Positions 7,821 through 16,100 of a stretch of 32,702 bases of DNA are shown here, piece by piece. The translations under genes were made by a program, and so were the position numbers. How positions within the stretch are numbered: the stretch's first letter is position 1; every line of letters starts with the position of its first letter. Source of the DNA: an uncultured Lachnobacterium sp. (lineage in GTDB: Bacteria; Bacillota; Clostridia; Lachnospirales; Lachnospiraceae). A model generated the notes under the pieces. That model saw only the letters and a program-made list of their open reading frames with translations. It did not search any database and had not been told where the DNA came from. The DNA is taken from contig UQRC01000032.1 of NCBI GenBank assembly GCA_900543445.1, positions 1-32,702 on the forward strand, given 5' to 3'.

Positions 7821-9008
7821 ATGAAGCGGGTTATCTTTCATATCGATGTGAACAGCGCGTATCTCTCGTGGGAAGCAGTAAGCAGGCTTGCCGCGGGAGA
7901 TACTGTCGATTTAAGAGAGATTCCGTCCGCGGTCGGAGGCGATGTTGAGACGCGCCACGGAGTGATCCTCGCCAAGTCGATTCCTGCTAAGAGGTACGGC
8001 ATCGTGACGGGGGAGCCGGTCGTGGATGCGCTGCGCAAATGCCCGGATCTGACGCTTGTGAAGCCGCATCATACAATGTATCGGGAGAAGTCCAGGGCGT
8101 TTATCGCTATCCTGCAGCAGTATTCGGATACGATTGAGCAGTTCAGCGTGGATGAAGCATTTGTGGATATGACAGGGACCGAGCGGCTTTTTGGGACGCC
8201 GGTCGAGGCGGCGAACCGGATCAGAGAGCAGGTGTACCGCGAACAGGGATTTACGGTAAATGTCGGTGTATCGTCGAACAAGCTTCTTGCGAAGATGGCG
8301 AGTGATTTTCAGAAACCGAACCGGGTACATACGCTTTTTCCGGAGGAGATCGAGGAGAAGATGTGGCCGCTTCCGGTGCGGGATCTGTTCTTTGTTGGAA
8401 AGGCGGCGGAGCGTCAGCTGAACCGGATCGGCATCCGCACAATAGGGGATCTGGCACACACGGATCAGCAGGTGCTCTCCAATGTGATGAAGAAGCATGG
8501 GGAAGTGTTGTGGCGCTATGCGAACGGAATGGATGATTCGCCGGTCGAGGTGGAGCCGGCGGATGCGAAGGGATACAGCAATTCAACAACGGTGTCTTTT
8601 GACATCACGGATGCCGCAGATGCGAAATCAGTGCTGCGTTCCTTGACGGAGAATGTGTGCAGAAGGCTCAGAAAAGACGGTGTACGTGCACGTACGATCA
8701 CGGTGCAGATCCGCTACAATGACCTGACGCGGACATCGCATCAAAGTCCACTTTCTGCGGCTTCGAATATCACGAAGGAGATTGAGGATGCAGCCTGTCA
8801 GCTGTTTGACGAGATGTGGGACAAGACACCGATCCGGCTTCTGGGTGTGGCAGCAACGAATATTACCAAAGGCGATGAGGGACGGCAGATGTCGCTTTTT
8901 GACACGACGGATTATGCGAAGCTGGAGAAACTGGATCAGGCTTTTGACTCAATCCGCACGAAATACGGAGCCGGAGCTATCAAGAGGGGGACGGATCTGG
9001 AAAAATGA
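7821..9008 (+). CDS. dinB: DNA polymerase IV (Y-family translesion polymerase)
   Basis: The 395-residue protein has the Y-family palm motifs FHIDVNSAYLSWE (metal-binding D9) and FSVDEAFVDMTGT (D111, E112), the thumb region VGVSSNKLLAKMASDF, and a little-finger domain. A beta-clamp binding motif QMSLFD lies at about residues 356-361, with 34 residues after it. It performs error-prone bypass of damaged DNA when tethered to the sliding clamp. Start at 7821, one base after the previous stop, with no Shine-Dalgarno of its own. No LexA box is evident nearby, so SOS control is not supported by the visible sequence. Confidence 0.92.
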   Translation: MKRVIFHIDVNSAYLSWEAVSRLAAGDTVDLREIPSAVGGDVETRHGVILAKSIPAKRYGIVTGEPVVDALRKCPDLTLVKPHHTMYREKSRAFIAILQQYSDTIEQFSVDEAFVDMTGTERLFGTPVEAANRIREQVYREQGFTVNVGVSSNKLLAKMASDFQKPNRVHTLFPEEIEEKMWPLPVRDLFFVGKAAERQLNRIGIRTIGDLAHTDQQVLSNVMKKHGEVLWRYANGMDDSPVEVEPADAKGYSNSTTVSFDITDAADAKSVLRSLTENVCRRLRKDGVRARTITVQIRYNDLTRTSHQSPLSAASNITKEIEDAACQLFDEMWDKTPIRLLGVAATNITKGDEGRQMSLFDTTDYAKLEKLDQAFDSIRTKYGAGAIKRGTDLEK

Positions 9009-9114
9009 TATAAACGATCTGACCATGAGAAGTCATTTCATGAAGATCGGATAACGCAAGTATACATAATTGTGATTTGAAGGAAAATAAAGACAGACAA
9101 GAGGATAAACAGAC

Positions 9115-9765
9115 ATGATAAAAGCAGTCATTTTTGATATGGATGGAACGTTGATCGACACAGAAAAATATTACCGGGTTGCGTGGAAATATGCGCTCGA
9201 GTCGTTCGGGTATCACCCGACGGAGGAGCAGCTTCTAATGTTCCGCTCGCTCGGCCGGCCGTTTTCGGCAGCGTATCTGAAGAAGACGTTCGGGGAAGAA
9301 TTAGAGTACGAGCAGGTGCGTAAGGTGCGGCAGGGACGATTCAATGAACTGGCAGAGACACAGGGAATTCAGTTGAAGCCGGGTGCGAAGGAAATTCTGA
9401 CGTTTTTGCGGGAAAAGAATATCGTGACAGCGATCGCAACCTGCACCAATATTGAACGTGCAAACCAGTATTTAAAACAGATCGGTTTATATGATCTGCT
9501 GGATCGTGTAATCTCCGCATCCATGGTAGAGACCGGAAAACCGGCACCGGATATTTATCTGTATGCATGCAAGGAGCTGGGGCTTGATCCTGCAAATTGC
9601 ATGGCGGTGGAAGATTCGCCGAACGGCATCCACAGTGCACACGATGCGGGCTGTAACGTTGTAATGGTGCCGGATCAGTCGCCTGCAGACGATGAAATCC
9701 GAAAAGTTTTGTATGGTTATGAGGACTCTTTATTTGATTTAAAAAAATATTTTGCAAGTTTTTAA
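9115..9765 (+). CDS. HAD-superfamily phosphatase, beta-phosphoglucomutase-like
   Basis: The 216-residue protein has HAD motif I DMDGT (nucleophile D8, acid/base D10), a helical cap (about 15-80), motif II around AIATCTN, motif III K142 in TGKPAPD and motif IV EDSPNGI (E166, D167). The cap type and length fit the subfamily of beta-phosphoglucomutases and sugar-phosphate phosphatases. The substrate cannot be assigned. An AGAGGA site precedes the ATG. A weak terminator at 9753-9782 separates it from the T-box promoter that follows. Confidence 0.88.
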   Translation: MIKAVIFDMDGTLIDTEKYYRVAWKYALESFGYHPTEEQLLMFRSLGRPFSAAYLKKTFGEELEYEQVRKVRQGRFNELAETQGIQLKPGAKEILTFLREKNIVTAIATCTNIERANQYLKQIGLYDLLDRVISASMVETGKPAPDIYLYACKELGLDPANCMAVEDSPNGIHSAHDAGCNVVMVPDQSPADDEIRKVLYGYEDSLFDLKKYFASF

Positions 9766-9782
9766 AATAGTTCTTGCATTTT
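9753..9782 (+). terminator. Weak terminator after the HAD gene
   Basis: TGCAAG (9753-9758) pairs with CTTGCA (9773-9778), followed by TTTT. The stem overlaps both the end of the HAD gene and the -35 box of the next promoter. Confidence 0.4.
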
Positions 9783-9802
9783 ACACTTTCGTATGGTAAA
9801 AC
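9774..9802 (+). promoter_or_regulatory. Promoter of the aspS-gatCAB operon
   Basis: TTGCAT (9774-9779), a 17-base spacer with TGG at its end, and TAAAAC (9797-9802). Transcription would start near 9808, at the head of the T-box leader. Confidence 0.55.
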
Positions 9803-9807
9803 ATTGA

Positions 9808-10090
9808 TAAGCAAAAAAGCAAATGCGTTGAAGGAGACTCCGATTATCAGACGTCGACAGGAATACAGCGTCACCGACTGAGAGCGCTGTTTGAAAGAGA
9901 TGATCGTGGGAACACTACCGGAGCAGGCGGGTTGAACAGATTCAAAACTGGATCAAAAGTAGGTTCGTTCGTTCGCGCACGTTACGCGCAAGAGAGGGAA
10001 GATAAGTTGCTACTTATTTTTCAATGCGGGTGGTACCGCGGGATTATTTAGAATTTCGCCCCGGAGCAGTAAAATGCTCCGGGGTTTTTT
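9808..10090 (+). promoter_or_regulatory. T-box riboswitch controlling aspS-gatC-gatA-gatB, probably read by tRNA(Asn)
   Basis: The leader contains the conserved T-box core GGGTGGTACCGCGG (10028-10041), which pairs with the CCA end of an uncharged tRNA to form the antiterminator. A competing terminator follows (10059-10090). The upstream 100-150 bases would form Stem I. Its likely specifier stretch, GGGAACACTACCGGAGC, contains AAC at 9911-9913 (Asn) overlapping GAA at 9910-9912 (Glu). An Asn specifier would fit the genes downstream, which make Asn-tRNA(Asn) by transamidation. I placed the specifier by eye, not by folding. When charged Asn-tRNA is scarce, the operon would be read through. Confidence 0.88.
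10059..10090 (+). terminator. T-box terminator hairpin
   Basis: CCCCGGAGCA (10059-10068) pairs perfectly with TGCTCCGGGG (10075-10084) around GTAAAA, followed by TTTTTT. Its 5' side overlaps the region needed for the antiterminator. Confidence 0.92.
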
Positions 10091-10122
10091 CGTATTCATG
10101 TATAAGCAAAATTAGTGGGTGA

Positions 10123-10142
10123 GGTACATCTTTGATGGATCC
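10123..10142. repeat. Small CATC-TTT-GATG hairpin in the aspS leader
   Basis: An imperfect hairpin GGTACATC-TTT-GATGGATCC. Its core matches the perfect hairpin at 12541-12563. It lies in the 167-base leader between the T-box terminator and aspS. That leader also has complementary GGGATT (10169-10174) and AATCCC (10203-10208) segments and otherwise holds nothing I recognise. Confidence 0.45.
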
Positions 10143-10257
10143 TTACGCCGCGAGAAAACACGGTTTTGCGAATGTATGGGGATTCGGATGAAATTAAGAC
10201 AAAATCCCGTCCCGCACCAACAATCCCCACAATTGGGAAGAGAAGGAGCGTACAACA

Positions 10258-11589
10258 ATGGAATATCTTACAGGAGTAACCAAGAAAGAAGCACTGGAGA
10301 TCAGCGAGATCCTTGCCGGCGATTATGAGGGCAGGCAGATCAAGGTTCGCGGCGCCATCCACACAATCCGTGATATGGGTGAGGTTGCGTTCATCGTTTT
10401 AAGAAAGCGTGAAGGACTGGTTCAGTGTGTCTATGAAGAAGGCAAATCCCAGTTTGCACTCAGTGACTTAAAGGAAGCCGATACCGTTGAGGTGGAGGGA
10501 ACCTACAAGAGTGACGAGCGTGCACCGCATGGATTTGAACTTCGTCTCGATCAGGTCAAAGTCTTTTCTGAACCGGCAGAGGCAATGCCGCTTCAGATAT
10601 CCAAGTACAAGTTAAATACTTCACTGGAAGCAAAACTGAATCATCGTGCCGTATCGCTGCGCAACGTAAGGGAGCGTGCTGTATTCCGCATTCAGGAAGG
10701 CATCACAAGAGGGTTCCGCGATTTCCTGTACAGTCAGGGATTCACTGAGATCCACACACCGAAGCTCGGAGCCAAGAGTGCAGAGGGTGGTGCAAACTTA
10801 TTTAAGCTTGAGTATTTCCACCGTCCGGCAATCTTACAGCAGAGCCCGCAGTTCTACAAGCAGATGATGGTTGGCGTATTTGATCGCGTTTTTGAGACGG
10901 CACCGGTCTTTCGAGCTGAGAAGCACAACACGAAGCGCCACTTAAATGAGTATACCAGTCTGGATTTTGAGATGGGCTACATTGATGGATTTGAGGACAT
11001 TATGGCGATGGAAACCGGATTCCTGCAGTACACAATGAAGCTTCTTGAGAGCAGCTACGCAGAAGAGTTGAAGATCCTTGGAATCACACTTCCGAAGGTT
11101 GACAAGATTCCTCGTGTCCGTTTTGATGAGGCCAAAAAGCGTGTCGCTGAGAAATACGACAGACAGTTCCGCAATCCGTTTGACCTTGAGCCGGAGGAGG
11201 AGTATCTGATCGGTCAGTATTTTAAGGAAGAGTATGACAGTGACTTCGTATTCGTTACCCATTATCCATCCAAGAAGCGTCCGTTCTATGCGATGGACGA
11301 TCCGGAGGATGAGACTTATACATTAAGCTTTGATCTCCTGTTCCACGGACTCGAGATTACAACAGGCGGTCAGCGAATCCATGATTACAACAAACTGATG
11401 GAGAAGATCAATAAGCGAGGCATGGAGACGGAAGGTATGGAAAGCTACCTGTCCGCATTCAAGCACGGTATGCCGCCACATGGAGGTCTGGGAATCGGTC
11501 TTGAGCGTCTGACGATGCAGATCATCGGGGAGGACAATGTCAGAGAAGCAACGCTTTTCCCGAGAGATTTAAGCAGACTTGAGCCATAG
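10258..11589 (+). CDS. aspS: Archaeal-type aspartyl-tRNA synthetase (AspRS2), probably non-discriminating
   Basis: At 443 residues this lacks the roughly 150-residue insertion of standard bacterial AspRS (about 590 residues) and matches the archaeal/AspRS2 type. It has an N-terminal OB-fold anticodon domain (about 25-110), motif 2 [17 protein letters not shown], and motif 3 [13 protein letters not shown]. Family work on archaeal AspRS links a His instead of Trp at the first anticodon-loop contact, and a Pro further on, to relaxed recognition of tRNA(Asn). Here the equivalent positions appear to be H35 (GAIHTIRD) and P90 (APHGFEL). With gatCAB directly downstream, it probably charges Asp onto tRNA(Asn) as the substrate for amidation. 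Start follows AGAAGGAG. Confidence 0.88.
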   Translation: MEYLTGVTKKEALEISEILAGDYEGRQIKVRGAIHTIRDMGEVAFIVLRKREGLVQCVYEEGKSQFALSDLKEADTVEVEGTYKSDERAPHGFELRLDQVKVFSEPAEAMPLQISKYKLNTSLEAKLNHRAVSLRNVRERAVFRIQEGITRGFRDFLYSQGFTEIHTPKLGAKSAEGGANLFKLEYFHRPAILQQSPQFYKQMMVGVFDRVFETAPVFRAEKHNTKRHLNEYTSLDFEMGYIDGFEDIMAMETGFLQYTMKLLESSYAEELKILGITLPKVDKIPRVRFDEAKKRVAEKYDRQFRNPFDLEPEEEYLIGQYFKEEYDSDFVFVTHYPSKKRPFYAMDDPEDETYTLSFDLLFHGLEITTGGQRIHDYNKLMEKINKRGMETEGMESYLSAFKHGMPPHGGLGIGLERLTMQIIGEDNVREATLFPRDLSRLEP

Positions 11590-11606
11590 AAAAGGAGGAA
11601 AACATC

Positions 11607-12527
11607 GTGAATCATATCGGAACGATCGAACTTGCAACGGAACGTCTGACACTAAGACGTTTTACGATAGAAGATGCGGAAAGCATGTATTACAACTGGG
11701 CTTCAGAGGATGAAGTTACCCGTTTCCTGACCTGGCCGACACACAAGTCGGTGGAGAACAGCGAGATGATCATTGATCAGTGGATCAAAGCATATAGCGA
11801 CAAGAAAACTTACCAGTGGGCAATTGAACTCAACAACCTGGAGCAGCCGATCGGAAGCATCAGTGCTGTCAAAGTGGATGATGAGATCGATGCGGTGGAA
11901 ATTGGTTACTGCATCGGAACCAAATACTGGAACAAAGGGTACGCAACGGAAGCATTGACAGAAGTTATTCGATTCTTTATGAACGAAGTTGGCGCGAGCC
12001 GCGTGTGCGCAAGGCATGATGTGGTAAATTCAAATTCCGGTAAAGTGATGGCAGCCTGCGGCATGGATTATGAGGGAACCCTCCGCCATGCAGACAAAAA
12101 CAACAGTGGAATCTGTGACGTGGCAGTCTACGCCAAAGTCAAGAGTGCAGCAGTCCTTGAGGATGAGGCGCAGGAGGAAGAGAGCGTAAGTGGCGCAACG
12201 GTTACGAAGGTTGTCGGCGAGGATGGTATCGCAAGGAATGTAATTTCCGACGAGACGATGGAGTATGTCGGAATCCTTGCCAAGCTGGAATTAAGCCCGG
12301 AGGAATCCGAAGCTGCCAAGAAAGATATGGAAGAAATGCTCGATTATATTGATCAGCTGAACGAACTCGATACAACCGGAATCGAACCGATGTCGCACGT
12401 ATTCCCGGTCAACAACGTATTCAGAGAGGATGTTGTGACGAACGGAGACGGAAGCGAAGCAGCACTTAAGAATGCGCCGGTTGTCAAAGACGGCGGATTT
12501 AAGGTACCGAAGACGATTGGCGACTAG
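11607..12527 (+). CDS. gatC: GNAT acetyltransferase fused to GatC (amidotransferase subunit C)
   Basis: One uninterrupted 306-residue frame contains two domains. Residues about 7-178 form a RimJ/RimL-type GNAT acetyltransferase (ERLTLRRFT start, acetyl-CoA loop [11 protein letters not shown] at 107-117). An acidic linker (about 179-210) follows. Residues about 211-306 form a complete Gat[51 protein letters not shown] and KVPKTI. GatC is normally a free subunit of about 95 residues that clamps GatA to GatB. No internal start with a ribosome site is suitably placed for a separate GatC. Translation starts at GTG after AAGGAGG. The acetyl acceptor is unknown. Confidence 0.88.
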   Translation: MNHIGTIELATERLTLRRFTIEDAESMYYNWASEDEVTRFLTWPTHKSVENSEMIIDQWIKAYSDKKTYQWAIELNNLEQPIGSISAVKVDDEIDAVEIGYCIGTKYWNKGYATEALTEVIRFFMNEVGASRVCARHDVVNSNSGKVMAACGMDYEGTLRHADKNNSGICDVAVYAKVKSAAVLEDEAQEEESVSGATVTKVVGEDGIARNVISDETMEYVGILAKLELSPEESEAAKKDMEEMLDYIDQLNELDTTGIEPMSHVFPVNNVFREDVVTNGDGSEAALKNAPVVKDGGFKVPKTIGD

Positions 12528-12540
12528 GAACAATGCGGAA

Positions 12541-12584
12541 GTGATACATCTTTGATGTATCACGGGCGATGCATCAAAGATGCA
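12541..12584. repeat. Pair of palindromes in the gatC-gatA gap
   Basis: GTGATACATC-TTT-GATGTATCAC (12541-12563) is a perfect 10-bp hairpin, followed four bases on by TGCATC-AAA-GATGCA (12570-12584 inside a longer imperfect repeat ending near 12591). Related hairpins occur at 10123-10142 and 17555-17571. It may be an mRNA processing or stability element, or a dispersed intergenic palindrome. Confidence 0.65.
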
Positions 12585-12619
12585 CCGCATCAGATGTTCC
12601 CGATGAAGGAGGAAGTAAA

Positions 12620-14116
12620 ATGAGTTTAATGAGTCTGACAGCTGTTGAGCTGGGAAAAAAGATTAAAGATAAAGAAGTCACCGTTGTCGAAGTTACCCGC
12701 GCTGCTCTTGATGCAATCAAGGCGAAGGAGGACAAAGTGCACAGTTTCGTGACGGTCGATGAAGAGGGCGCCTTAAAACGTGCCGAAGAAGTACAGAAGC
12801 TGATTGATGAGGGAAAACTGAGCGGACCGCTTGCCGGTGTGCCAGTAGCCATCAAGGATAACATGTGTACGGAAGGTCTTCTTACCACATGTTCTTCTAA
12901 GATCCTGTACAATTTTAAACCGACCTATACTGCAGAAGCCGTAAAACGCTTAGAGGACGCAGGCGCGGTCATTATCGGAAAAACGAATATGGATGAGTTT
13001 GCAATGGGAAGTACGACTGAGACATCCGCATACGGTGAGACGAAGAATCCATGGAATGAGGAGCATGTACCGGGAGGATCTTCCGGTGGATCGTGTGCAG
13101 CAGTGGCTGCGGAAGAATGTTCCTACGCTTTGGGCTCCGACACCGGCGGATCCATCCGTCAGCCAAGTTCCTTCTGCGGCGTGACCGGAATCAAGCCAAC
13201 GTACGGAACCGTATCCCGTTACGGACTGATCGCATACGGTTCTTCGCTCGATCAGATTGGACCGGTTGCCAAGGATGTGACCGATTGTGCAACCATCCTT
13301 GAGACGATCGCTTCGCATGATACGAAGGATTCGACATCTGTTGCCCGCGATGATCTCAAATTCACTGAGGCACTTGTGGACGATGTCAAAGGAATGAAGA
13401 TCGGTATTCCGAAGGATTACATCGGTGAAGGCCTTGATCCGGAAGTCAAGGATGCAATCCTTTCCGCTGCAAAAGCACTTGAGGCAAAAGGCGCTATCGT
13501 CGAGGAATTCGACCTTGGCCTTGTAAAATATGCAATCCCGGCTTACTACGTTATCGCCTGTGCAGAGGCAAGTTCGAACCTGGCACGTTTTGACGGTGTC
13601 AAATACGGTTACCGTACTAAGGTGTATGACGGATTGCACAACATGTACAAGAAGTCGCGTTCGGAAGGCTTCGGACCGGAGGTCAAGCGTAGAATCATGC
13701 TTGGTTCCTTCGTATTAAGTTCCGGATATTACGATGCCTACTATCTGAAAGCGCTCCGCGTGAAGGCATTAATTAAGAAAGCATTTGATGAGGCTTTTGC
13801 CAGATATGATGTCATCTTAGGACCGGCGGCTCCGACCACAGCACCGAAGCTTGGTGAGAGTTTGAGCAATCCGATCCAGATGTATCTCGGCGATATCTAT
13901 ACCATCTCTGTCAACCTGGCAGGACTTCCGGGAATTTCCCTTCCGTGCGGAACGGATTCCCAGGGACTGCCGATCGGATTACAGTTGATCGGAGACTGTT
14001 TTAAAGAAAAGAATATTATCCGCGCAGCGTATAGCTTCGAGCAGACAAGAGGCTACAAGCATAGCCCATTGTCGGACGAGGCTGGAACAACCAGCAGCGT
14101 TGGTGCATTAAAATAG
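12620..14116 (+). CDS. gatA: Asp-tRNA(Asn)/Glu-tRNA(Gln) amidotransferase subunit A
   Basis: This 498-residue amidase-signature protein releases ammonia from glutamine and feeds it to GatB. The catalytic triad is complete: K79 (VAIKDNM), cis-Ser154 (PGGSSGGS) and the nucleophile S178 (GSDTGGSIRQP), at the positions known for GatA proteins of this length. Start at 12620 follows GAAGGAGG at proper spacing. An in-frame ATG at 12569 lies inside the upstream palindrome and has no ribosome site. gatB follows after 15 bases. It is co-transcribed with aspS and gatC from the T-box promoter. Confidence 0.96.
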   Translation: MSLMSLTAVELGKKIKDKEVTVVEVTRAALDAIKAKEDKVHSFVTVDEEGALKRAEEVQKLIDEGKLSGPLAGVPVAIKDNMCTEGLLTTCSSKILYNFKPTYTAEAVKRLEDAGAVIIGKTNMDEFAMGSTTETSAYGETKNPWNEEHVPGGSSGGSCAAVAAEECSYALGSDTGGSIRQPSSFCGVTGIKPTYGTVSRYGLIAYGSSLDQIGPVAKDVTDCATILETIASHDTKDSTSVARDDLKFTEALVDDVKGMKIGIPKDYIGEGLDPEVKDAILSAAKALEAKGAIVEEFDLGLVKYAIPAYYVIACAEASSNLARFDGVKYGYRTKVYDGLHNMYKKSRSEGFGPEVKRRIMLGSFVLSSGYYDAYYLKALRVKALIKKAFDEAFARYDVILGPAAPTTAPKLGESLSNPIQMYLGDIYTISVNLAGLPGISLPCGTDSQGLPIGLQLIGDCFKEKNIIRAAYSFEQTRGYKHSPLSDEAGTTSSVGALK

Positions 14117-14131
14117 GAAGGAGGAGAAGAG

Positions 14132-15562
14132 ATGAGTAAGAATTATGAAACTGTCATTGGACTGGAGGTCCATGTAGAATTAGCAACGAAAACGAAGATC
14201 TTCTGCTCCTGCTCAACCGAGTTTGGAGGAGCACCGAACAGTCATACCTGCCCGGTATGTACCGGACAGCCGGGTTCCCTGCCGGTTTTAAACAAGCAGG
14301 TTGTTGAATATGCAGTGGCGGTAGGCCTTGCGACCAACTGCCAGATTACACAGTACAGCAAGTTTGACCGTAAGAATTATTTCTATCCGGACAACCCGCA
14401 GAACTATCAGATTTCGCAGCTGTATCTGCCGATCTGCCGCAACGGTAGTGTGGAGATCGAGACGGACTCCGGCAAAAAGCAGGTGCGCATCCACGAGATC
14501 CATATGGAGGAGGATGCCGGCAAACTCGTACATGATGAGTGGGAAGATGTCTCTATCGTAGACTTTAACCGTTCCGGTGTGCCGCTGATCGAGATCGTAT
14601 CCGAGCCGGACATGCGCTCAGCAGAGGAAGTAATCGCTTACCTAGAGAAGCTTCGCCAGACAATCCAATATCTCGGAGCATCCGACTGCAAGTTAAACGA
14701 AGGCTCCATGCGTGCCGATGTCAACATCTCTGTCCGCGAGGTCGGTTCGCCAAAGTTTGGAACCCGTACCGAGATGAAGAACTTGAACTCCTTTAAGGCA
14801 ATCACGCATGCCATCGAAGGCGAGCGTGAGCGTCAGATCGAGCTTCTTGAGATGGGACGAAGCGTTGTGCAGGAAACCCGTCGCTGGGATGACAACAAAG
14901 AATCCTCTCATGCAATGCGTTCCAAGGAAGATGCACAGGATTACCGCTATTTCCCGGAGCCGGATCTTGTACCGCTTGTGATCTCCGATGAGTGGATTGC
15001 AGAGATTAAGGCACGCCAGCCGGAACTCCGTGATCAGAAGCTTCTTCGATATAAGAAGGAATACGATATTCCGGACTACGATGCACAGATTATTACCGCA
15101 TCCAAGCATATGGCAGACATCTTTGAAGCGACAACCAGAATCTGCGGTAAGCCGAAGAAAGTATCGAACTGGCTTATGGTGGAGACCATGCGTCTTCTGA
15201 AGGATCGAGAGATGGAGCCAGAAGATATCGGATTTTCTCCGGTCAATCTGGCAAGCCTGATCGAGCTGGTCGATGCCGGTACGATCAACAGCAGCGTCGC
15301 AAAGGATGTATTTGAAGTCATCTTTGATAAGGATATCGATCCGAAGCAGTATGTTGAAGAAAAAGGATTGAAGAGCATGAACGACGAGAGTGCACTCCGT
15401 GCGACCATCGAGCAGATTATCGCCGACAATCAGCAGTCTGTGGACGATTACCACAATGGTAAGGAGAAGGCAATCGGATTCCTCGTTGGACAGACCATGA
15501 AGGCCACGAAGGGCAAAGCCAACCCTGGTCTTGTCAACAAACTTCTCAAAGAACTCTTATAA
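14132..15562 (+). CDS. gatB: Asp-tRNA(Asn)/Glu-tRNA(Gln) amidotransferase subunit B
   Basis: The 476-residue protein has the GatB opening VIGLEVHVELAT, the zinc-site cysteines CSCSTEFGG..CPVC, the kinase-like motifs FDRKNYFYPDNPQNYQISQ and MEEDAGKL, and a C-terminal helical YqeY-type domain that contacts the tRNA. It phosphorylates the side chain of the mischarged Asp or Glu and transfers ammonia from GatA. Length is normal. A GGAAGGAGG site precedes the ATG. It is the last gene of the T-box operon. Its stop codon coincides with the outer edge of the large palindrome. Confidence 0.96.
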   Translation: MSKNYETVIGLEVHVELATKTKIFCSCSTEFGGAPNSHTCPVCTGQPGSLPVLNKQVVEYAVAVGLATNCQITQYSKFDRKNYFYPDNPQNYQISQLYLPICRNGSVEIETDSGKKQVRIHEIHMEEDAGKLVHDEWEDVSIVDFNRSGVPLIEIVSEPDMRSAEEVIAYLEKLRQTIQYLGASDCKLNEGSMRADVNISVREVGSPKFGTRTEMKNLNSFKAITHAIEGERERQIELLEMGRSVVQETRRWDDNKESSHAMRSKEDAQDYRYFPEPDLVPLVISDEWIAEIKARQPELRDQKLLRYKKEYDIPDYDAQIITASKHMADIFEATTRICGKPKKVSNWLMVETMRLLKDREMEPEDIGFSPVNLASLIELVDAGTINSSVAKDVFEVIFDKDIDPKQYVEEKGLKSMNDESALRATIEQIIADNQQSVDDYHNGKEKAIGFLVGQTMKATKGKANPGLVNKLLKELL

Positions 15563-16026
15563 CATTATATGCCGCAGCCACAATTCCAAGTGACTGCGGT
15601 TTTCATTTTTCTTTTCCGGCGATTATGTAATATTTGGAACTGTTTTGTATTTCGTCCCCGCCACCGTATTTTTCTTGCGGTTTTAGACAGAATCGCTGAA
15701 TTTTCCAGTCCTTTTCTTTTCCCTTAATTTTTGTGTACGACAACGTTTGAACGATTCCATGGCGATGTCCGCCGGACACAGATGCTACGGACGCAGTCTG
15801 TGTCTCGGCGAACACTCGCCTACGGAATTGTCCAAACTTTGGCGGACATAAATCATAGAAAAAGGGAAAAGGAAAGGAACGGAAAATTCGTGATTCTGGA
15901 TAACTAGCAAGAAAAATACGGTGGCGGGGACGAAATATCATATAGGACCGAATATTACAAAAAAATTTATAAAAGAAAAATGAAAACTCCGCAGGAAACT
16001 TGTCATTGTGGGCGGCATCCGTTATA
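15558..16026. repeat. Giant imperfect palindrome filling the gatB-clpX gap
   Basis: The two halves are inverted copies centred near 15,792. Matching blocks, outside to inside, are: TATAAC 15558-15563 with 16021-16026; ATGCCGC 15569-15575 with 16012-16018; CTGCGG then a 16-base TTTTCATTTTTCTTTT block 15594-15615 with 15971-15994; a TGTAATATT block near 15626 and 15954; a perfect 31-base block 15648-15678 with 15907-15937; GAATTTTCC and TTTTCCCTT blocks; and an apex stem GACACAGA 15775-15782 with 15797-15804. Together they would fold into one hairpin of about 470 bases. There is no gene inside on either strand. Confidence 0.9.
15572..15611 (+). terminator. Terminator of the aspS-gatCAB operon
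   Basis: CCGCAG (15572-15577) pairs with CTGCGG (15594-15599), followed by TTTTCATTTTT. The same elements recur inverted at 15979-16018, so a weaker mirror-image terminator faces the other way at the far side of the palindrome. Confidence 0.65.
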
Positions 16027-16028
16027 CT
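16000..16028 (+). promoter_or_regulatory. clpX promoter
   Basis: TTGTCA (16000-16005), a 17-base spacer and TATACT (16023-16028) form a good vegetative promoter. Most of it lies within the right arm of the large palindrome, so any cruciform or nearby hairpin could affect clpX expression. Confidence 0.75.
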
Positions 16029-16100
16029 GTTAAGTTGAGATAGAAGGTGACTGTGAGGGAATGGAGCAGTCGCGACGGAAGAGTGAAAAGGAGACGGACA

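Noticed and set aside
15650..15935. Definite MITE with TA target duplication bounded by the 31-bp arms
   Set aside because: The inverted homology continues well outside these arms on both sides, so the arms are not proven termini and TA is self-complementary anyway.
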